From Pollenia angustigena (taxonomy: Eukaryota; Arthropoda; Insecta; Diptera; Polleniidae), in NCBI GenBank assembly GCA_930367215.1, contig OV884058.1, positions 109,081,802 through 109,145,801 on the forward strand: 64,000 nt of DNA, in the 5' to 3' direction. Under the pieces are notes generated by a model. It was not told the DNA's origin and made no database searches. It saw only the letters and a program-made list of their open reading frames with translations. This document shows, piece by piece, positions 52,641 to 63,499 of this stretch (its first letter is position 1; each line of letters begins with the position of its first letter). The position numbers and the translations under genes are program-made.

Positions 52641-53345
52641 ATCAAAGTAGGTGTGCGACAGGCAGGGTTGTCCACAATCCCCCTACTATTCAACGCTGAC
52701 ATCGACAGCATCATGAAAAAAGTCATAACAACACCTAGTGGCATTACCTGGCGCCTAAACGGCCGCCTCGAAGATTTAGACTATGCAGACGACATCTGAC
52801 GATATGCAGTCAAAACTAAACAACATCGAAGCCGAAGCAGCAATGTGTGGTTTCAGAATTAATATCCCCAAAACCAAAGCCATGAGAATCAATACAACAA
52901 ATATGTAACAGTTCACACTACATGAAAAACAGATAATATCAACAAGTGGAGGCTCAAGAGAGGATATTGGGAACCTCATAAACAAGGCCAGGCAAGCTTG
53001 TGGCCAACTTTACCATGTGTGGCGTTCCCCCCATATCTCTAAGCGCAAAATCAACATCTTTAACAGCTGCGTGAAATCAGTTGCACTTTACGGCTGCGAG
53101 TCTTGGAGCTCAGTTCAATGCGATACCAATGCCATACAAGTATTCATCAGAAAACAGAAATGGCGGTGGATTGCATAGACTGGAATCCCTAAGGCAGCCG
53201 CAGGAAGGGTCGGCCGTGCCACACCTGGCGTCGACAACTAGACATCGAAGTAGCAAAAGTCAACAAAACGTGGAACGAGCTGAAGACCGTACCAACAGAC
53301 AAACAAGAATGGAACACAATCGTTAAGGCCCTATGCTCCTTATAG
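52641..53345 (+). pseudogene. Non-LTR retrotransposon (LINE) reverse transcriptase 3' part
   Basis: GC-richer than its surroundings. Frame 1 reads KVGVRQAGLSTIPLLFNADI, then DSIMKKV and LEDLDYADDI before a stop; YADD is the RT catalytic box. After frameshifts comes a thumb-like region, and the end reads GRPCHTWRRQLDIEVAKVNK then TWNELKTVPTDKQEW and a terminal KALCSL-stop. Such TWRR...W endings occur in several LINE clades, so the clade is left open. It is 5' truncated, with at least three frameshifts or stops, and its 3' side abuts the Helentron-like fragment. Confidence 0.8.
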
Positions 53346-53379
53346 GAACAAAAGGAATTTATATATAAGTATAGTATAT

Positions 53380-53920
53380 ATATTCTGGCTCCTTGAGTAA
53401 TTTTAAGTCGATTTAGCCATGCCCGTCTGTCTTTCCATCTATTGAAATTACGATCACTTTCAAACTACTTAAAGAAAAGAACAATGTTTGTACGTATCTA
53501 CTTCTAGCTCTCCTAAGCAGTTTGGGATTGAAATTCAGCAAAATCCGTTCAATAGGAAAATAGTTATCTATCAAAATGTGGAAAAACCACCCTAAAAAAT
53601 TTATAATTTTGTTACAAAATTGCACATATTAATATAAAAATTTGTACAAATTCTTTATATATGGTTAAAAATTATGCCAAAAAATTTCGTGAATATAAGT
53701 CCATAATTTATCATAAGCCCCATGTAAAGCCCACTCTCGAAAAACAGTTTAGTACGCCTAAATCTCGTTACAGTTTAAGGCGTACAAAGCTAATGCAATA
53801 ACTTTAAGTCTGTCACAGTTTTATATGACTAGAAATTATACTGTCAGCTTTTGTGAAGATCGGTCCATAATTTACCATAGGTCCCATATAAAAGCCGCTT
53901 TCGATCGATTTTAAAGGTTA
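53380..53920. mobile_element. Helentron-like element, partial inverted copy
   Basis: Reverse complement of the right part of 48553-50117: GGCTCCTTGAGTAATTTTAA, GATTTAGCCATGCCCGTCTG, GGTCCATAATTTACCATAGG, and about two repeat units. The outer termini are missing. The minus frame at 53413-53625 is a by-product. Confidence 0.65.
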
Positions 53921-53978
53921 AGCTTAACATTTTAAAATTTTAGTGTTCTTAAATTAATTTATTGTCTTCTTGCTTTAA

Positions 53979-55145
53979 GGTGCATGTAGACGACATGTTT
54001 TTTACATCTGACTTGTCAACTTCTCAAGTCACATGTAATTGCCATAAAGATAATATTGGACTACGAGGTCCATTGTAGCTTAAATGGGCTACTTACAACA
54101 TGGTCCAATTTACTGTAGTATGGACCATGTTATAAGAAATAAACATGCAGTGCTGCCAACAACTGCATGATGTATACTTTGGTAGCCCTAATGGTGTCCA
54201 TTATTAATTGTTTATTTAAAAGTGAAAGTTTAAGAAATTTGTGGAAAAATGATAAAAAAAATTAAAAATACCAAGTAAATATATTTAATAATAGCAATAA
54301 TAGACTACAGTACACACCATAAAAGGCGATTAGTAAAAAATGAAAAAGAAAAATGCTTAAACTACCCCTTAAGTTTACTCCATACTGTAGTAACATGGAG
54401 TACTTTTAAAACTAACCCACTTTAGTACTCCATGGAGTAGTTTAGGGACTACTTCGGTGGGTTTATAGGGTCTCCTCCTAGGACATCGTAATGTTAAATG
54501 GACCACCTTTTACCCATATATTTGGAGTAGTTTTGGGGTACTCCTACTCCTTTATCGACTACTCTTTACATGCATGTATGGACTAGTCTTGTTATCTGCA
54601 GGGTGTGTATGTCTGTCACAAGTGCTGATTTACAGAAGGTTTATAATATTCGGTCACAAACGTACATGTAATTTGCTTCTGACATTGTCTCTGTTTTTTC
54701 GCATAGTTATTGCAAAAACTAAAATAAAAATGCCGCCACGAACATTTTAATTTACGCCGTAAAATAGTTTAGCCATCTTAACATATTTTTCTTTTAATTC
54801 AAAGATACCAATTTAGGATTTTATAACGAAACGGTTTTTATATATATATTTACATAAATTCTATTCAATAGTGCGATGATCGTACAAATATCGGTATTGT
54901 AAAATATAAACTTCAGCCGGCTAATGATTCCGTCAATAGTGGACGCCGCTGCCGGTTTCTTCTCGGCATAGATTTCTGATGTCGGATGGTTTGTCAGAAG
55001 AAAATAGAGCATGTTCTAATTCAAATTTTGTCAGATGACTTTGCACCTGAATTTTACAGAAGCAAAGTTAAAAAGGTAACACACGACATTTTGCAGTGGA
55101 AAATTTGACATGTCGGATGACAAAAACATTTCGTGTACGGTCGCC
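53979..55145. mobile_element. TTAA-flanked element (GGTGCATGTAGACGACATG), with nested element
   Basis: TTAA (53975-53978) then GGTGCATGTAGACGACATG; right end CATTTCGTGTACGGTCGCC then TTAA (55146-55149). The termini are inverted over about 20 bp with several mismatches. Both ends carry ACATGT/GACATGTC phrases. It contains the second CCCTGCA-family copy. This is a further TTAA-type family, besides those at 14.9/35.7 kb and 23.8 kb. Confidence 0.55.
54043..54603. mobile_element. TIR element (CCCTGCA-ATAA), copy 2, diverged
   Basis: Right end GACTAGTCTTGTTATCTGCA then GGG. The left end is degraded near AAGATAATATTGGACTACGA. It shares TCCTAGGACATCGTAATGTT and repeated GGAGTAGTTT/GGACTACT phrases with 43518-43840. 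About 240 bp longer, mainly because of extra sequence at about 54140-54340. Confidence 0.55.
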
Positions 55146-55149
55146 TTAA

Positions 55150-55711
55150 GGCCTTGAGAATTTGGAATAGAAAACGATGTTAAAGTGATTTGGATAAGGT
55201 TCGATATTTTTTAACTTAATATCATCCAAGTATTTTTTTTATTTTAGTAATTGTAGTAAATTTAAGCGAATAAATAAACAAATGACTCTTTTTCGATTCG
55301 TTATCAAATGTAGTTTTTAATATTTTTTTTCTAGCAGCAAAAAAATGTTAATAAAAACAAAAAATTTAAATAGTTGATATGAATCTACAATTAAATTTTT
55401 TATTATTATATTTATTCTCTCTTCCTTGTAAATCTTTGGGATGAACGTTTGACTTCAAATAAATTGTGATTTGAGAAAAAAAAAAAGATTCTGAAAGCAA
55501 AATCTTGTTAGAAATTGATATTTAATGTCATTCTCACAATTTTCTCAAGCCTATTTTTAGGTTTGAGAAATTTTGATATTGCAAAATTTCTTTATTTATT
55601 TAAATTTAATGAATTAAAGTATGAAATACATATCAAATGTAGTTCTCAACTCTCTCTTAAGCTTTAAAAAAGTTTCAATTTAAAAAGTAAAGTAAAAATA
55701 TGAGATTATCA
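55150..55711. other. Presumed fng intron, nothing firmly recognised
   Basis: AT-rich. GAACGTTTGACTTCAAATAA and nearby phrases vaguely recall the CCCAACAAAC family, without clear ends. Confidence 0.3.
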
Positions 55712-56715
55712 GGTATGTTCTAGGTTTCGACTCGAATTGAAAACGAAAAATTTTTTGAATCCGCAAAATTCATAAATTGGTGTTCTCAAATCCGCATGTG
55801 TTTGTGTATTTGAAATTTTTGTTCGAAAAAACTTTAGTTGAACTTAAGATCGCTATTTTGCTAACCGCAGCATGATAGCAACGGAAAATATTTATTAAAA
55901 TTTATGAAAGCTGAAAAGAATCACAGGAAACAATCGCTTTTAAAGCGAATTCACAAAAATTGCAAACTTTTGAACAAACAAAAAAATTTATTTAAAATCG
56001 CAAAATTGGTTAAAAAACCAAAATGTCGGAAAGTAACAAAAAGAATTTGAAAAAATTTTCAATATTTCAAACAAGTCATAAAATTGATTAAAAGTCCCTA
56101 AAACTATTAGGAATGGCAAAAATTCGGTAAAAATTGCTAAATAGCGGAAATTCGCAAAAATTTGCTAACAGCTAACTTTGTCATCAGTCTACTTTTTATT
56201 ATAAATCGTTAAAGCTTGAAAGAATCAGAAAACTTACAGGAACAAACCGCTTTTATCGCGAACATGGCTAAAATTCGCGAAAGATCGCTAAATCGTTTGA
56301 AAAAAACAAATTGTCAGAAAATAACATAAAAATCGTTAAAAAAATGAGCTATAATTACATCAAAATTAATAAAAAAAAAGTCGATATTTAACTTTGGGCT
56401 AGTTAGGGCCTTTTGCGATTTAGGTAACGATACATTTTTGATTTATTTTGGCCTCTAAGGCTTGATATTGCATAAATGAATGAAATAAATAAATAAATAA
56501 ATAAATTGGATAAAGACCATTCTAAACTAAAAACTAGATCTTTTTTTTTATCAAAAATGTTATCACATAGTAGAATTAAAGTCGATTCGTTTTACTTTCA
56601 CCAACCCCTTACTACTCTAATTAAAAACGAATAAAAACATGTGGATGTGAAATGTAGAGCACCAAAAATGCTAAAGTAATCCACTTTCGAGTGGATTCGG
56701 ATTCTAGAACATACC
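55712..56715. mobile_element. TIR element (GGTATGTTCTAG)
   Basis: Left GGTATGTTCTAGGTTTCGAC..TCGAATTG and right complement, CTTTCGAGTGGATTCGGATT..CTAGAACATACC, give imperfect inverted termini of about 30 bp. The interior repeats AAAATTCGCNAAA and AAATCGC phrases, suggesting an old hAT-like or other DNA element. TSD unresolved. An (AAAT)n microsatellite lies at 56473-56508. Confidence 0.55.
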
Positions 56716-57134
56716 CGTATTAATTAATTCTTAATTGATATTTTGACTTAAAAGAAATATTTTACTCTTATTTAATGATATTTGAGAACAAAGGTAATAA
56801 AAAACAATTTTTTCTTTCTATTTATTTCGAGCTTTTGGTCAATTAATTTTAATTTATTATTTAGTACAGACCTTAAAGGAAAAAAGAAGAACAGCAAATA
56901 GCAAGGAGAAAACTTACAACAACTATTTATAATCATATAAAAAAGATAAAACTAACGATAAATAAAAGGCCATATGTATGCTAGATAAGGTTTAAGATAT
57001 GCACATATTTTTGAAACTGTTTATGTTATCCTCAAACCATTCTCAAGCTTCAAAAAATTTGTTTTGTTTAAAATTTTTTTTTCTTAATTTGTTTTTACAT
57101 CTTTATTAAAAGTTTAATATTGAGTAAGAATATA
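56716..57134. other. Presumed fng intron, nothing recognised
   Basis: AT-rich low-complexity sequence. Confidence 0.4.
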
Positions 57135-57395
57135 GGCTGTTTTCCTAAACGCCTGTTGCATTGTAGTAATACATGGCAACATCTTCTTAAATGCAACCAT
57201 AAAAATTGTGACAATGCTTTTAGTTCCGAAATGCAACTTTGTAGTTGTCACTGCGCAGAGAAAAGCAAATAAAGCAGTTAAGATAATGTAGATGCAAACC
57301 ATATTCATATACAATACAAAGTAGGTGAAAATTTAAGTACACAATGCATCAACACGGTATTGATACATTGTGAACACACGTTTAGGAAAACAGCC
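57135..57395. mobile_element. 3-bp-TSD MITE (GGCTGTTTTCCTAAACG), copy 2
   Basis: Termini GGCTGTTTTCCTAAACG and CGTTTAGGAAAACAGCC are exact complements, with ATA on both sides (57132-57134, 57396-57398). It is inverted relative to 24838-25098 and the same 261 bp long. A 3-bp ATA duplication with GGC termini is compatible with PIF/Harbinger-type mobilisation. The minus frame at 57114-57314 matches the plus frame of the other copy because both are translations of the MITE. Confidence 0.85.
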
Positions 57396-57398
57396 ATA

Positions 57399-58075
57399 CT
57401 TAAAATCTTTTTCAATTTGAGTTGACACCAGTAGGTTTGGTGGGTTTTGGTTTTTTTTATGTTTAAAAGAGTGTGTTTCACTTAAATTGATAAAGCGATA
57501 AAACTATTTTAAAAATTTCAATAATTTTTGTCTCATTAGGGCGCACCTTTGTGGTTTTTATGTGTGTTTTATTCCTGTTTATTGTGGAAGTTTTGTGGCT
57601 GGCTACACTTCAAAAATATTTCTATAATGAGCAGTTTTATTTCAGTTCATCTTTGTTTTTATTTTCTTTTTTTTATATATGTACTTATATAATCTTGTTA
57701 AAATGTTTAACAGAAAATTGATGACTTAAAAGAATTTTAATGAACGATTTAATGTAATAGTTTATTTGAGAAGATGTTTGATTAATTAACAATTAAAAAA
57801 ATTTTGGAATTTAAATCTGAAGGTTTTAATTTTTTTTTATAAGAAATTTTTAAGCTATTAAAATAAAATAAATTATTTAAAATAATTGTGACAGTAAATG
57901 CATTCCCAGTCCCAAAATGTAATACTTTCCGAGATTGGTACTGATTATAGAATCTTAGATATTAACAAAGTTCTGCGAAAAACTTAACGTACCAATTTCG
58001 CAAGTCTGAAGTAGAAAACGATTAAATGCCTTCGCTTTTTACTTTTTCGTGCATTTCTAAGCTCTTGCATACAAT
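57399..58075. other. Presumed fng intron, nothing recognised
   Basis: AT-rich. No gene or repeat boundary. Confidence 0.4.
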
Positions 58076-58820
58076 CAAAATAACGTGTGTGAAGATAAAT
58101 ATGAAAAGTTAAATTCATTTTTAAAAATATCGCATGCGATAAAAAATATTTCAAAAAATATCCCATGCGTAATTTAAAGAAAACACGACTATTTACACGA
58201 AATTTTACAGTTTTTGTTAAAAATCAATCATTTTTATTTAATATTTAAAAATAATTAGATATTTTATTAGTCTTTTTATATTAAAAGTTATGATTTTTGA
58301 AAAAATACGACTTGGAGTGAAATTCTCATGAAAGTGCTGTGTGAGGGATATGGCCACTGTGTCGAAACCCTTCGATCTCAGGGAATCAAACCTTATGAAA
58401 AATGAAGACTATGGACAGGGCTTCAATAACCTTTAAGCACTATATCTAAATTGTATTTGTGAAAAATTTTATACATTTTTGAAAATTTGACTTAGAGTGA
58501 AATTCTCATGAAAGTACTGTGTGAGGGATTGGCCACTGCGTCCAAACCTTTTGATCTATTAGGTTTGATTCCCTGAGATCGAAGGGTTTGGGCACAGTGG
58601 CCATATCATAAATTTTAATATAAAAAGACTAATAAAATATCTATGTAATTATTTTTAAATATTAAATAGAAATGTTTGATTTTTAATAAAAACTGTAAAA
58701 TTTCGTGTTAATAGTCGTATTTTCTTTATAAAACGCATGCGATATTTTTTTAAAATATTTTTTATCGCATGCGATATTTTTTAAAAATTAGTTTAACTTT
58801 TCATATTTATCTCCACACTC
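58076..58820. mobile_element. Foldback-type element with long inverted arms
   Basis: Arms of about 210-230 bp: left 58076-58290 contains TTTTTAAAAATATCGCATGC, CACGAAATTTTACAGTTTTT and TAGATATTTTATTAGTCTTT; the right arm 58603-58820 is its complement. The centre carries a direct repeat (TTAGAGTGAAATTCTCATGA, at about 58313 and 58493). An inverted repeat of GGTTTGATTCCCTGAGATCG..AAGGGTTTGG..CACAGTGGCCATAT occurs at 58344-58392 and 58562-58607. No coding region. Confidence 0.75.
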
Positions 58821-60256
58821 GTATCAAAATAAATCAACAAGCGAACAACTTTGAAGAACTAGTTCTTTGTTTCCATAATGAATGTTGTTTAACTTTTATT
58901 CTGAATTAAGTTCAAGCAAACGCATGTAACGAACCAAATAAAGAACTTAAGAAATTTGATAAGGTATTCTGCTGAAATTTCCAAAAATAAACCAATTTCG
59001 TTCACAAATTTAGCAAATTTGATAAGAGAGAACTAATTTATGAATTTATATAAAAATGTGTCAGTCACAGTCAGCCTTAAAGATTGATTTTTCAACCCAT
59101 TATGGGGAAGTTTTGCCTGCTGACGGATATCCTTAGGTACTGTTGCTAATCAACAGAAGCTGCTGTATTTCAGCATTGAGGATTAGATATCTCCAGCTTC
59201 TAAGCAAGAGTGCTAGCTGCATGACGTATAGAGTAACACGCTCACATAGGGGCATTCGTAGAAACATTAAGTTCACCCGGGTTAAGAGCAGAGTAATTTA
59301 AGGACGACCCGACAGGCTCTCAATGCTTTTTTTAATAAATTACCTTGTAAAATATGCAAATAATTTAAAAACACATAATTCAATTTTTTTTTATATCTTC
59401 AATGATTATTATAAAACCGTCTAAGACTTAAGGCACTTTTGTTAAAACCTAATTGCTTTTTAAATTTAATTGTTTCTTTCTTAAGCTTTAAAAAAGAACA
59501 ATATTTTTTTAAGCAAGTCTTTTAATCAATATTTTTTTAAAAGGAACAAAAAAAAATTCAGTGTAAATTTTAATATCCACTTAACAAAATTCCAAAAAAA
59601 TTGAATCTTAATATGTTTTTGTCTGCTTGAAAATGATTTGACAGCTATAAAAATCAAGCATAAATCAAAATAAATGCAATATCCTGCTTGAAAAAAATCT
59701 CGAAAATCCAACACACACACACAAACAGACACCCTCTCCTTTCAAACAAAAAATCCTAACTACCTTAAAAAGTCGGTCTTAAAATGAACTTAAACTTAAA
59801 ATAAACTCTTAAAAAAATATAAAAACTTAAATAAACGAAATCAGCAATCTATAGATTTCAGACAAAACATTTTTGCATACATTGAAAAAATTGCTTTAAA
59901 AAGAAATAAATGAGAAAAAAAAACAAAGACTTCTGAAGGCAAGAAGTCTTTAGGGAAAAGGAACAACAAAATGTATATTGCGTGCTTTGTATCTGAGCTT
60001 AACTGTATTGGATAAATGTTCAGTTGATTTTTTCTTCTGCTTATTTCTTTATGTTGTTGGCTGTTTATGCGTTTTCTGCCTGTAAATATTCAAACAATCG
60101 TATTTCAATTTTGGGAGTATTCATCAAAAGACGCTAATTGCTTTCTAAAACTTGGCAATTTTCACAGGCATGAAGGAAAAAAAAAAAACGAGTTGAATTA
60201 CAGTAAAGGCTTTTAAAAACGGATCAGAGTCTTGAAATGGTGTAACGCTAATTAAA
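58821..60256. other. Presumed fng intron; GC-richer patch of unknown origin at 59060-59320
   Basis: 59060-59320 is markedly GC-richer (ATCCTTAGGTACTGTTGCTA, TAAGTTCACCCGGGTTAAGA, GGACGACCCGACAGGCTCTC) and ends in a T/A-rich tail, so it may be an old retroelement fragment. The rest is AT-rich. The minus frame at 59526-59732 is low-complexity. Confidence 0.35.
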
Positions 60257-60935
60257 AAACAAGTAAGAAAGTAAAGTCGGTCGAGCCCGACCATAATATA
60301 CCCTACACCACAGTATTTTAAAACACATCATGCTTATGTGTCCATATAAATATGGATTTATCTATGTTTTTAAACTTCATTAAAATCGGTTTGCAAGTTT
60401 GTGAGAGGCAGAAATTGCCCCCTACCTCCCATTGTGGTCCTATTTTTGAAAAACTGTATAGCTTATGTGTCCATATAGATATGGTTCTATCTATGGCTTA
60501 AATTTCATTAAAATCGGGTTGAGAGGCAGAAATTGACCCTATCTCCCCTTGTGGTCCTATTTTTTAAAAAATGCATACCTTTTTTGTCCATATAGACATG
60601 GTTCTATATATGTTTTAAATTTTATTAAAATCGGTTTGATAGTTTCTGAGAGGAAGAAATTTCCCCCTATCTTACGTCGTGGGCCTACGATACTGCCCAT
60701 TTTTAATAGGCTTGGTCCTTGTGCAAATAAGAACCTATGTCCCAAATTTGATTAAATTATCTCCAAAATTGCGACCAGCACTTTGCGCACAAGGTTACAT
60801 GGACAGCCAGCCAGCCTGCCTGGCAGCTGGACGGACATCGTTAGTTCGACTTAGAAAGTGACCAATATTTTAAGGTGTTACACACATCAGCACAAATGCA
60901 TAATACCCTCTCCACTATTGTGGTGTGGGTATAAA
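60257..60935. mobile_element. Helentron-like element, second subfamily
   Basis: Starts AACAAGTAAGAAAGTAAAGT with the palindrome CGGTCGAGCCCGACC then ATATACCCTACACCACA; ends CTATTGTGGTGTGGGTATAAA, so the subterminal repeat is TACCCTACACCAC/GTGGTGTGGGTA. The interior has three repeats of a block with TTATGTGTCCATATAGATAT..TCTATC and ATTAAAATCGGTTTG, each ending TGTGGTCCTATTTTT. The layout matches 48553-50117 but the sequence differs. Confidence 0.65.
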
Positions 60936-60953
60936 TATTAAAGTAACCCAGCA

Positions 60954-61912
60954 AAAACGTTACTTATCTGGTAAATTAGTAATGTTGGAGAAAAATAAAC
61001 ACTAAATACTTATTTTTCGGCGTCATAACTAAATTTTTTTGTTATCGGTGTCCACAGAATTCAGTTCTTACAATACACTTACTTGAAATCAAAACATATC
61101 TAGTTATTATTAAACTACTAAGTACCCAGTAAAAACTTCGCCTACAAAATAATGTGTTGAGTAATCAGAAAAACATAAGAGCACTACCTACAATTCTACT
61201 GAAAGAACCAATGAATTGTCCCAAAAAGTAAGTCATTATTTTTTTACATGCATACATCCAGAAAAAAGTAGTTATAGAAGTTGTTATAGATGTAGTTATA
61301 GAAGAAAGCTACAAAATAATGTGTTAACGAAGCTATTCATTTTGAAAAAGTAGGCGAAGTTTTTACTGGGTAGTAAGTTGAATTGTAAGTACTTATAATA
61401 TACTTATCAGAAGCCAAAAAAATCACTAGTTAATAGACCTAATAAGTAGTTATCGAGTACGTTACCAGTAGGTAAATATTCAGTACTGATAACAACACAA
61501 ATAATAAGTAGTTATTGAGCTGATTATTAGTAAGGAAATATTCAGTAGTGAAAATAATAGAAGTAATAAGTAGTTGCTGAGGTCATTACTAGTAAGTACT
61601 TATTGAAGTTTCCAGAATAATGACAATTGTAATAACAAGTACTTACCAGGTAACGTATGAAATAACTACCATCGATGGTATATTTACACAAGGTAGACTC
61701 GTTGACCCATATGTTTGTCAGCTGTGTACCCCAGTTAGAACCCAACATGTGTGCGTTAAATTGTTTTTGTTTTATATGAAGACAATTTTGACAAGTCGGT
61801 TCTTCTCGGTTATTTTTATAGAGCAGCATGTCTACACTCTCCAATGAGTCTACCTCGTGTTAATGTACCTTGCTAGCATCTATTACTAAAAATCAAAAAG
61901 TTTTTTCTGGGA
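60954..61912. mobile_element. Possible outer TIR element (CCCAGCAAAAAC) with tandem repeats
   Basis: Left ACCCAGCAAAAACGTTACTT and right complement of TTCCCAGAAAAAACTTTTTG form weak inverted ends. 61440-61650 holds about three units of a 60-bp-type repeat with AATATTCAGTA and AATAAGTAGTTATTGAG. 61650-61860 has a coding-like segment on the minus strand (SNWGTQLTNIWVNESTLCKY) that I do not recognise. A lone TTCCCAGCAAAAACTTTACT end also lies at 23726. Confidence 0.4.
61135..61368. mobile_element. TA-flanked MITE (CCCAGTAAAAACTTCGCCTA)
   Basis: Exact inverted termini CCCAGTAAAAACTTCGCCTA(C) and complement with TA on both sides (61133-61134, 61369-61370). Next to each terminus is ACAAAATAATGTGTT in direct orientation. 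It has a short ATAGAAGTTGTTATAGATGT repeat in the centre. Confidence 0.75.
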
Positions 61913-61999
61913 AGTTAATCTTATGTCAAATTTCTATATACATATTCTTTTTAAATCTACCTTTAAATAAAAACTATTAGGAAATGAATTCAAAAAGTG

Positions 62000-62445
62000 A
62001 TGGATTATGTTGACGTAACACCATTATATGCAAATGGGGTGGAAGTGCGTGCCGCTTCAGGTATGCATACACTCAATTCACCCAATTCCTACTCTCACCT
62101 CCAGCGCGGGGCATCCTATAAAATCAAAATACCTAATTGAAGATTAGGGCTGAAGTGAAAAGGAGTTTAACCTGGGAAATTTTGTCACACACAATCCAAT
62201 GGCCGGTTGGATTAAAAAAATATTAATCCAAGGGTATTTTTATAGGAATGGTAGGCGGAAGAATTAAATCCAAAGCCCAAGTCAGGTAGGGCTACGTGGT
62301 TAAGCCTGGATGCGTATTCGGCACTGCCGGTACCAGGATCGAATGCTGAAGGCCAATCCCATAGCCTTCTTAAACCGAAAAAACCGAAAAGACCCTAAGT
62401 TCCACCTAGGAACTAAGTGAATTTAATAATTATAATAATAATTAG
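62000..62445 (+). repeat. Probable 3' end of a retroelement with (AAT)n tail
   Basis: GC-richer sequence with GGTAGGGCTACGTGGTTAAG, GCACTGCCGGTACCAGGATC and ACCTAGGAACTAAGTGAATT, ending in TTTAATAATTATAATAATAA, a simple tail like those of some LINEs and SINEs. No open frame or clear A/B boxes (AGGATCGAATGCT is a weak B box). Confidence 0.4.
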
Positions 62446-62450
62446 TACTG

Positions 62451-62745
62451 TGGTTATTTTGTTAAACTGTTTATGGTTTTCAATCCAAATTTTGATATTT
62501 TAATTAGGCTAAAGTTCATCAAATTTAATTTTCATGAAATTATTTTTATGAAGAAAGGAATTTTACAACATGAAATTAATTAAAATTTATTGATAATTTT
62601 TCATTCTTGACTGCCGCGGGAATCGAACCCAGGCTTTCACGGACAGGTTACCTTAACCTGTTTCAATTGTAACCAATCAATTTCTTCAGAAGATTTTGCC
62701 ATTTAACACTCATAACCATTGACGACTGCTGGCAGTTTGGAAGAT
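62451..62745 (-). repeat. SINE-like repeat with Pol III B box, second copy
   Basis: Reverse-orientation copy of 41633-41880. On the minus strand GCAGTCGTCAATGGTTATGA, AGGTTAAGGTAACCTGTCCG, then the B box CCTGGGTTCGATTCCCGCGG, TCAAGAATGAAAAATTATCA and the AT-rich tail. The plus-strand left end (GTGGTTATTTTGTTAAACTG) marks the same 3' boundary seen at 37130. Confidence 0.55.
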
Positions 62746-62997
62746 CAAAATTTGCTTTGAATGATTATCTACATATTTTAAATGTTTTACATGTTCTTCC
62801 TTACATCTGTTTTTTCGTACTTTTTGTCAAGAATTCTTCTTGCAGTCCAAAGTACATTTATCTGCATTTCATTTTTTTGTCTTTCTTTTCCTTGTAGACC
62901 TTTTCCAGCACAACTTAAAGGACAAATGTAAACATAGAGCTCGTGCCTTGGCTTAAATAACAATAATAATAAAATAAATAATAATAATAACAATAAA

Positions 62998-63236
62998 AAC
63001 AAGTAAGAGTGCTATATTCGGCTGTGCCGAATCTTATATACCCTTCACCATTGTGCGAGAAGAATACAGAGCAACTAGACAAAAACTAAATAAAACTGGT
63101 AAATATTTTTTTTTTTTAAATAAGTGACAACCGGTTTTGAACTTCGCTTTTCATAAGGGCCCAGAATATATGTACTTTATAGGGTGTAGGATCAATATTG
63201 TATATACCTTTTTAACTTCGGTGAAGGGTATAAAAA
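62998..63236. mobile_element. Helentron-like element, short copy
   Basis: Begins AACAAGTAAGAGTGCTATAT with TTCGGCTGTGCCGAA and ATATACCCTTCACC; ends CGGTGAAGGGTATAAAAAG, so the subterminal repeat TACCCTTCACC/GGTGAAGGGTA is intact. It keeps GGGCCCAGAATATATGTACT near the right but lacks the central tandem repeats. Only about 239 bp. Confidence 0.7.
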
Positions 63237-63499
63237 GAGTAATTTTCGGGAGTTCAGGGTTCTAATCACTGCATTCGATACTATCGTATCGAATAAACTA
63301 TTGAATTTTTTTGCATACGATAGACACTGGCGTATCGAATGAAAACTCGATAAATGTTATGTCGAGTTACTCGATGTCGAATGCTATTATTTCAAATTCA
63401 ATACATTTCATTCGATATCGAGTTTCAAGATACCAAAATAAATAATTTCGATGAATTTTGCTCGATATCGTATGCGGTGGTTAGACCCCAGTATTTCTG

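Noticed and set aside
61542..61844. 100-codon minus-strand frame followed by a GTAAGT-like donor, considered as an fng or nested-gene exon
   Set aside because: No similarity to Fringe, no acceptor identified, and it lies beside tandem repeats inside a probable transposon.
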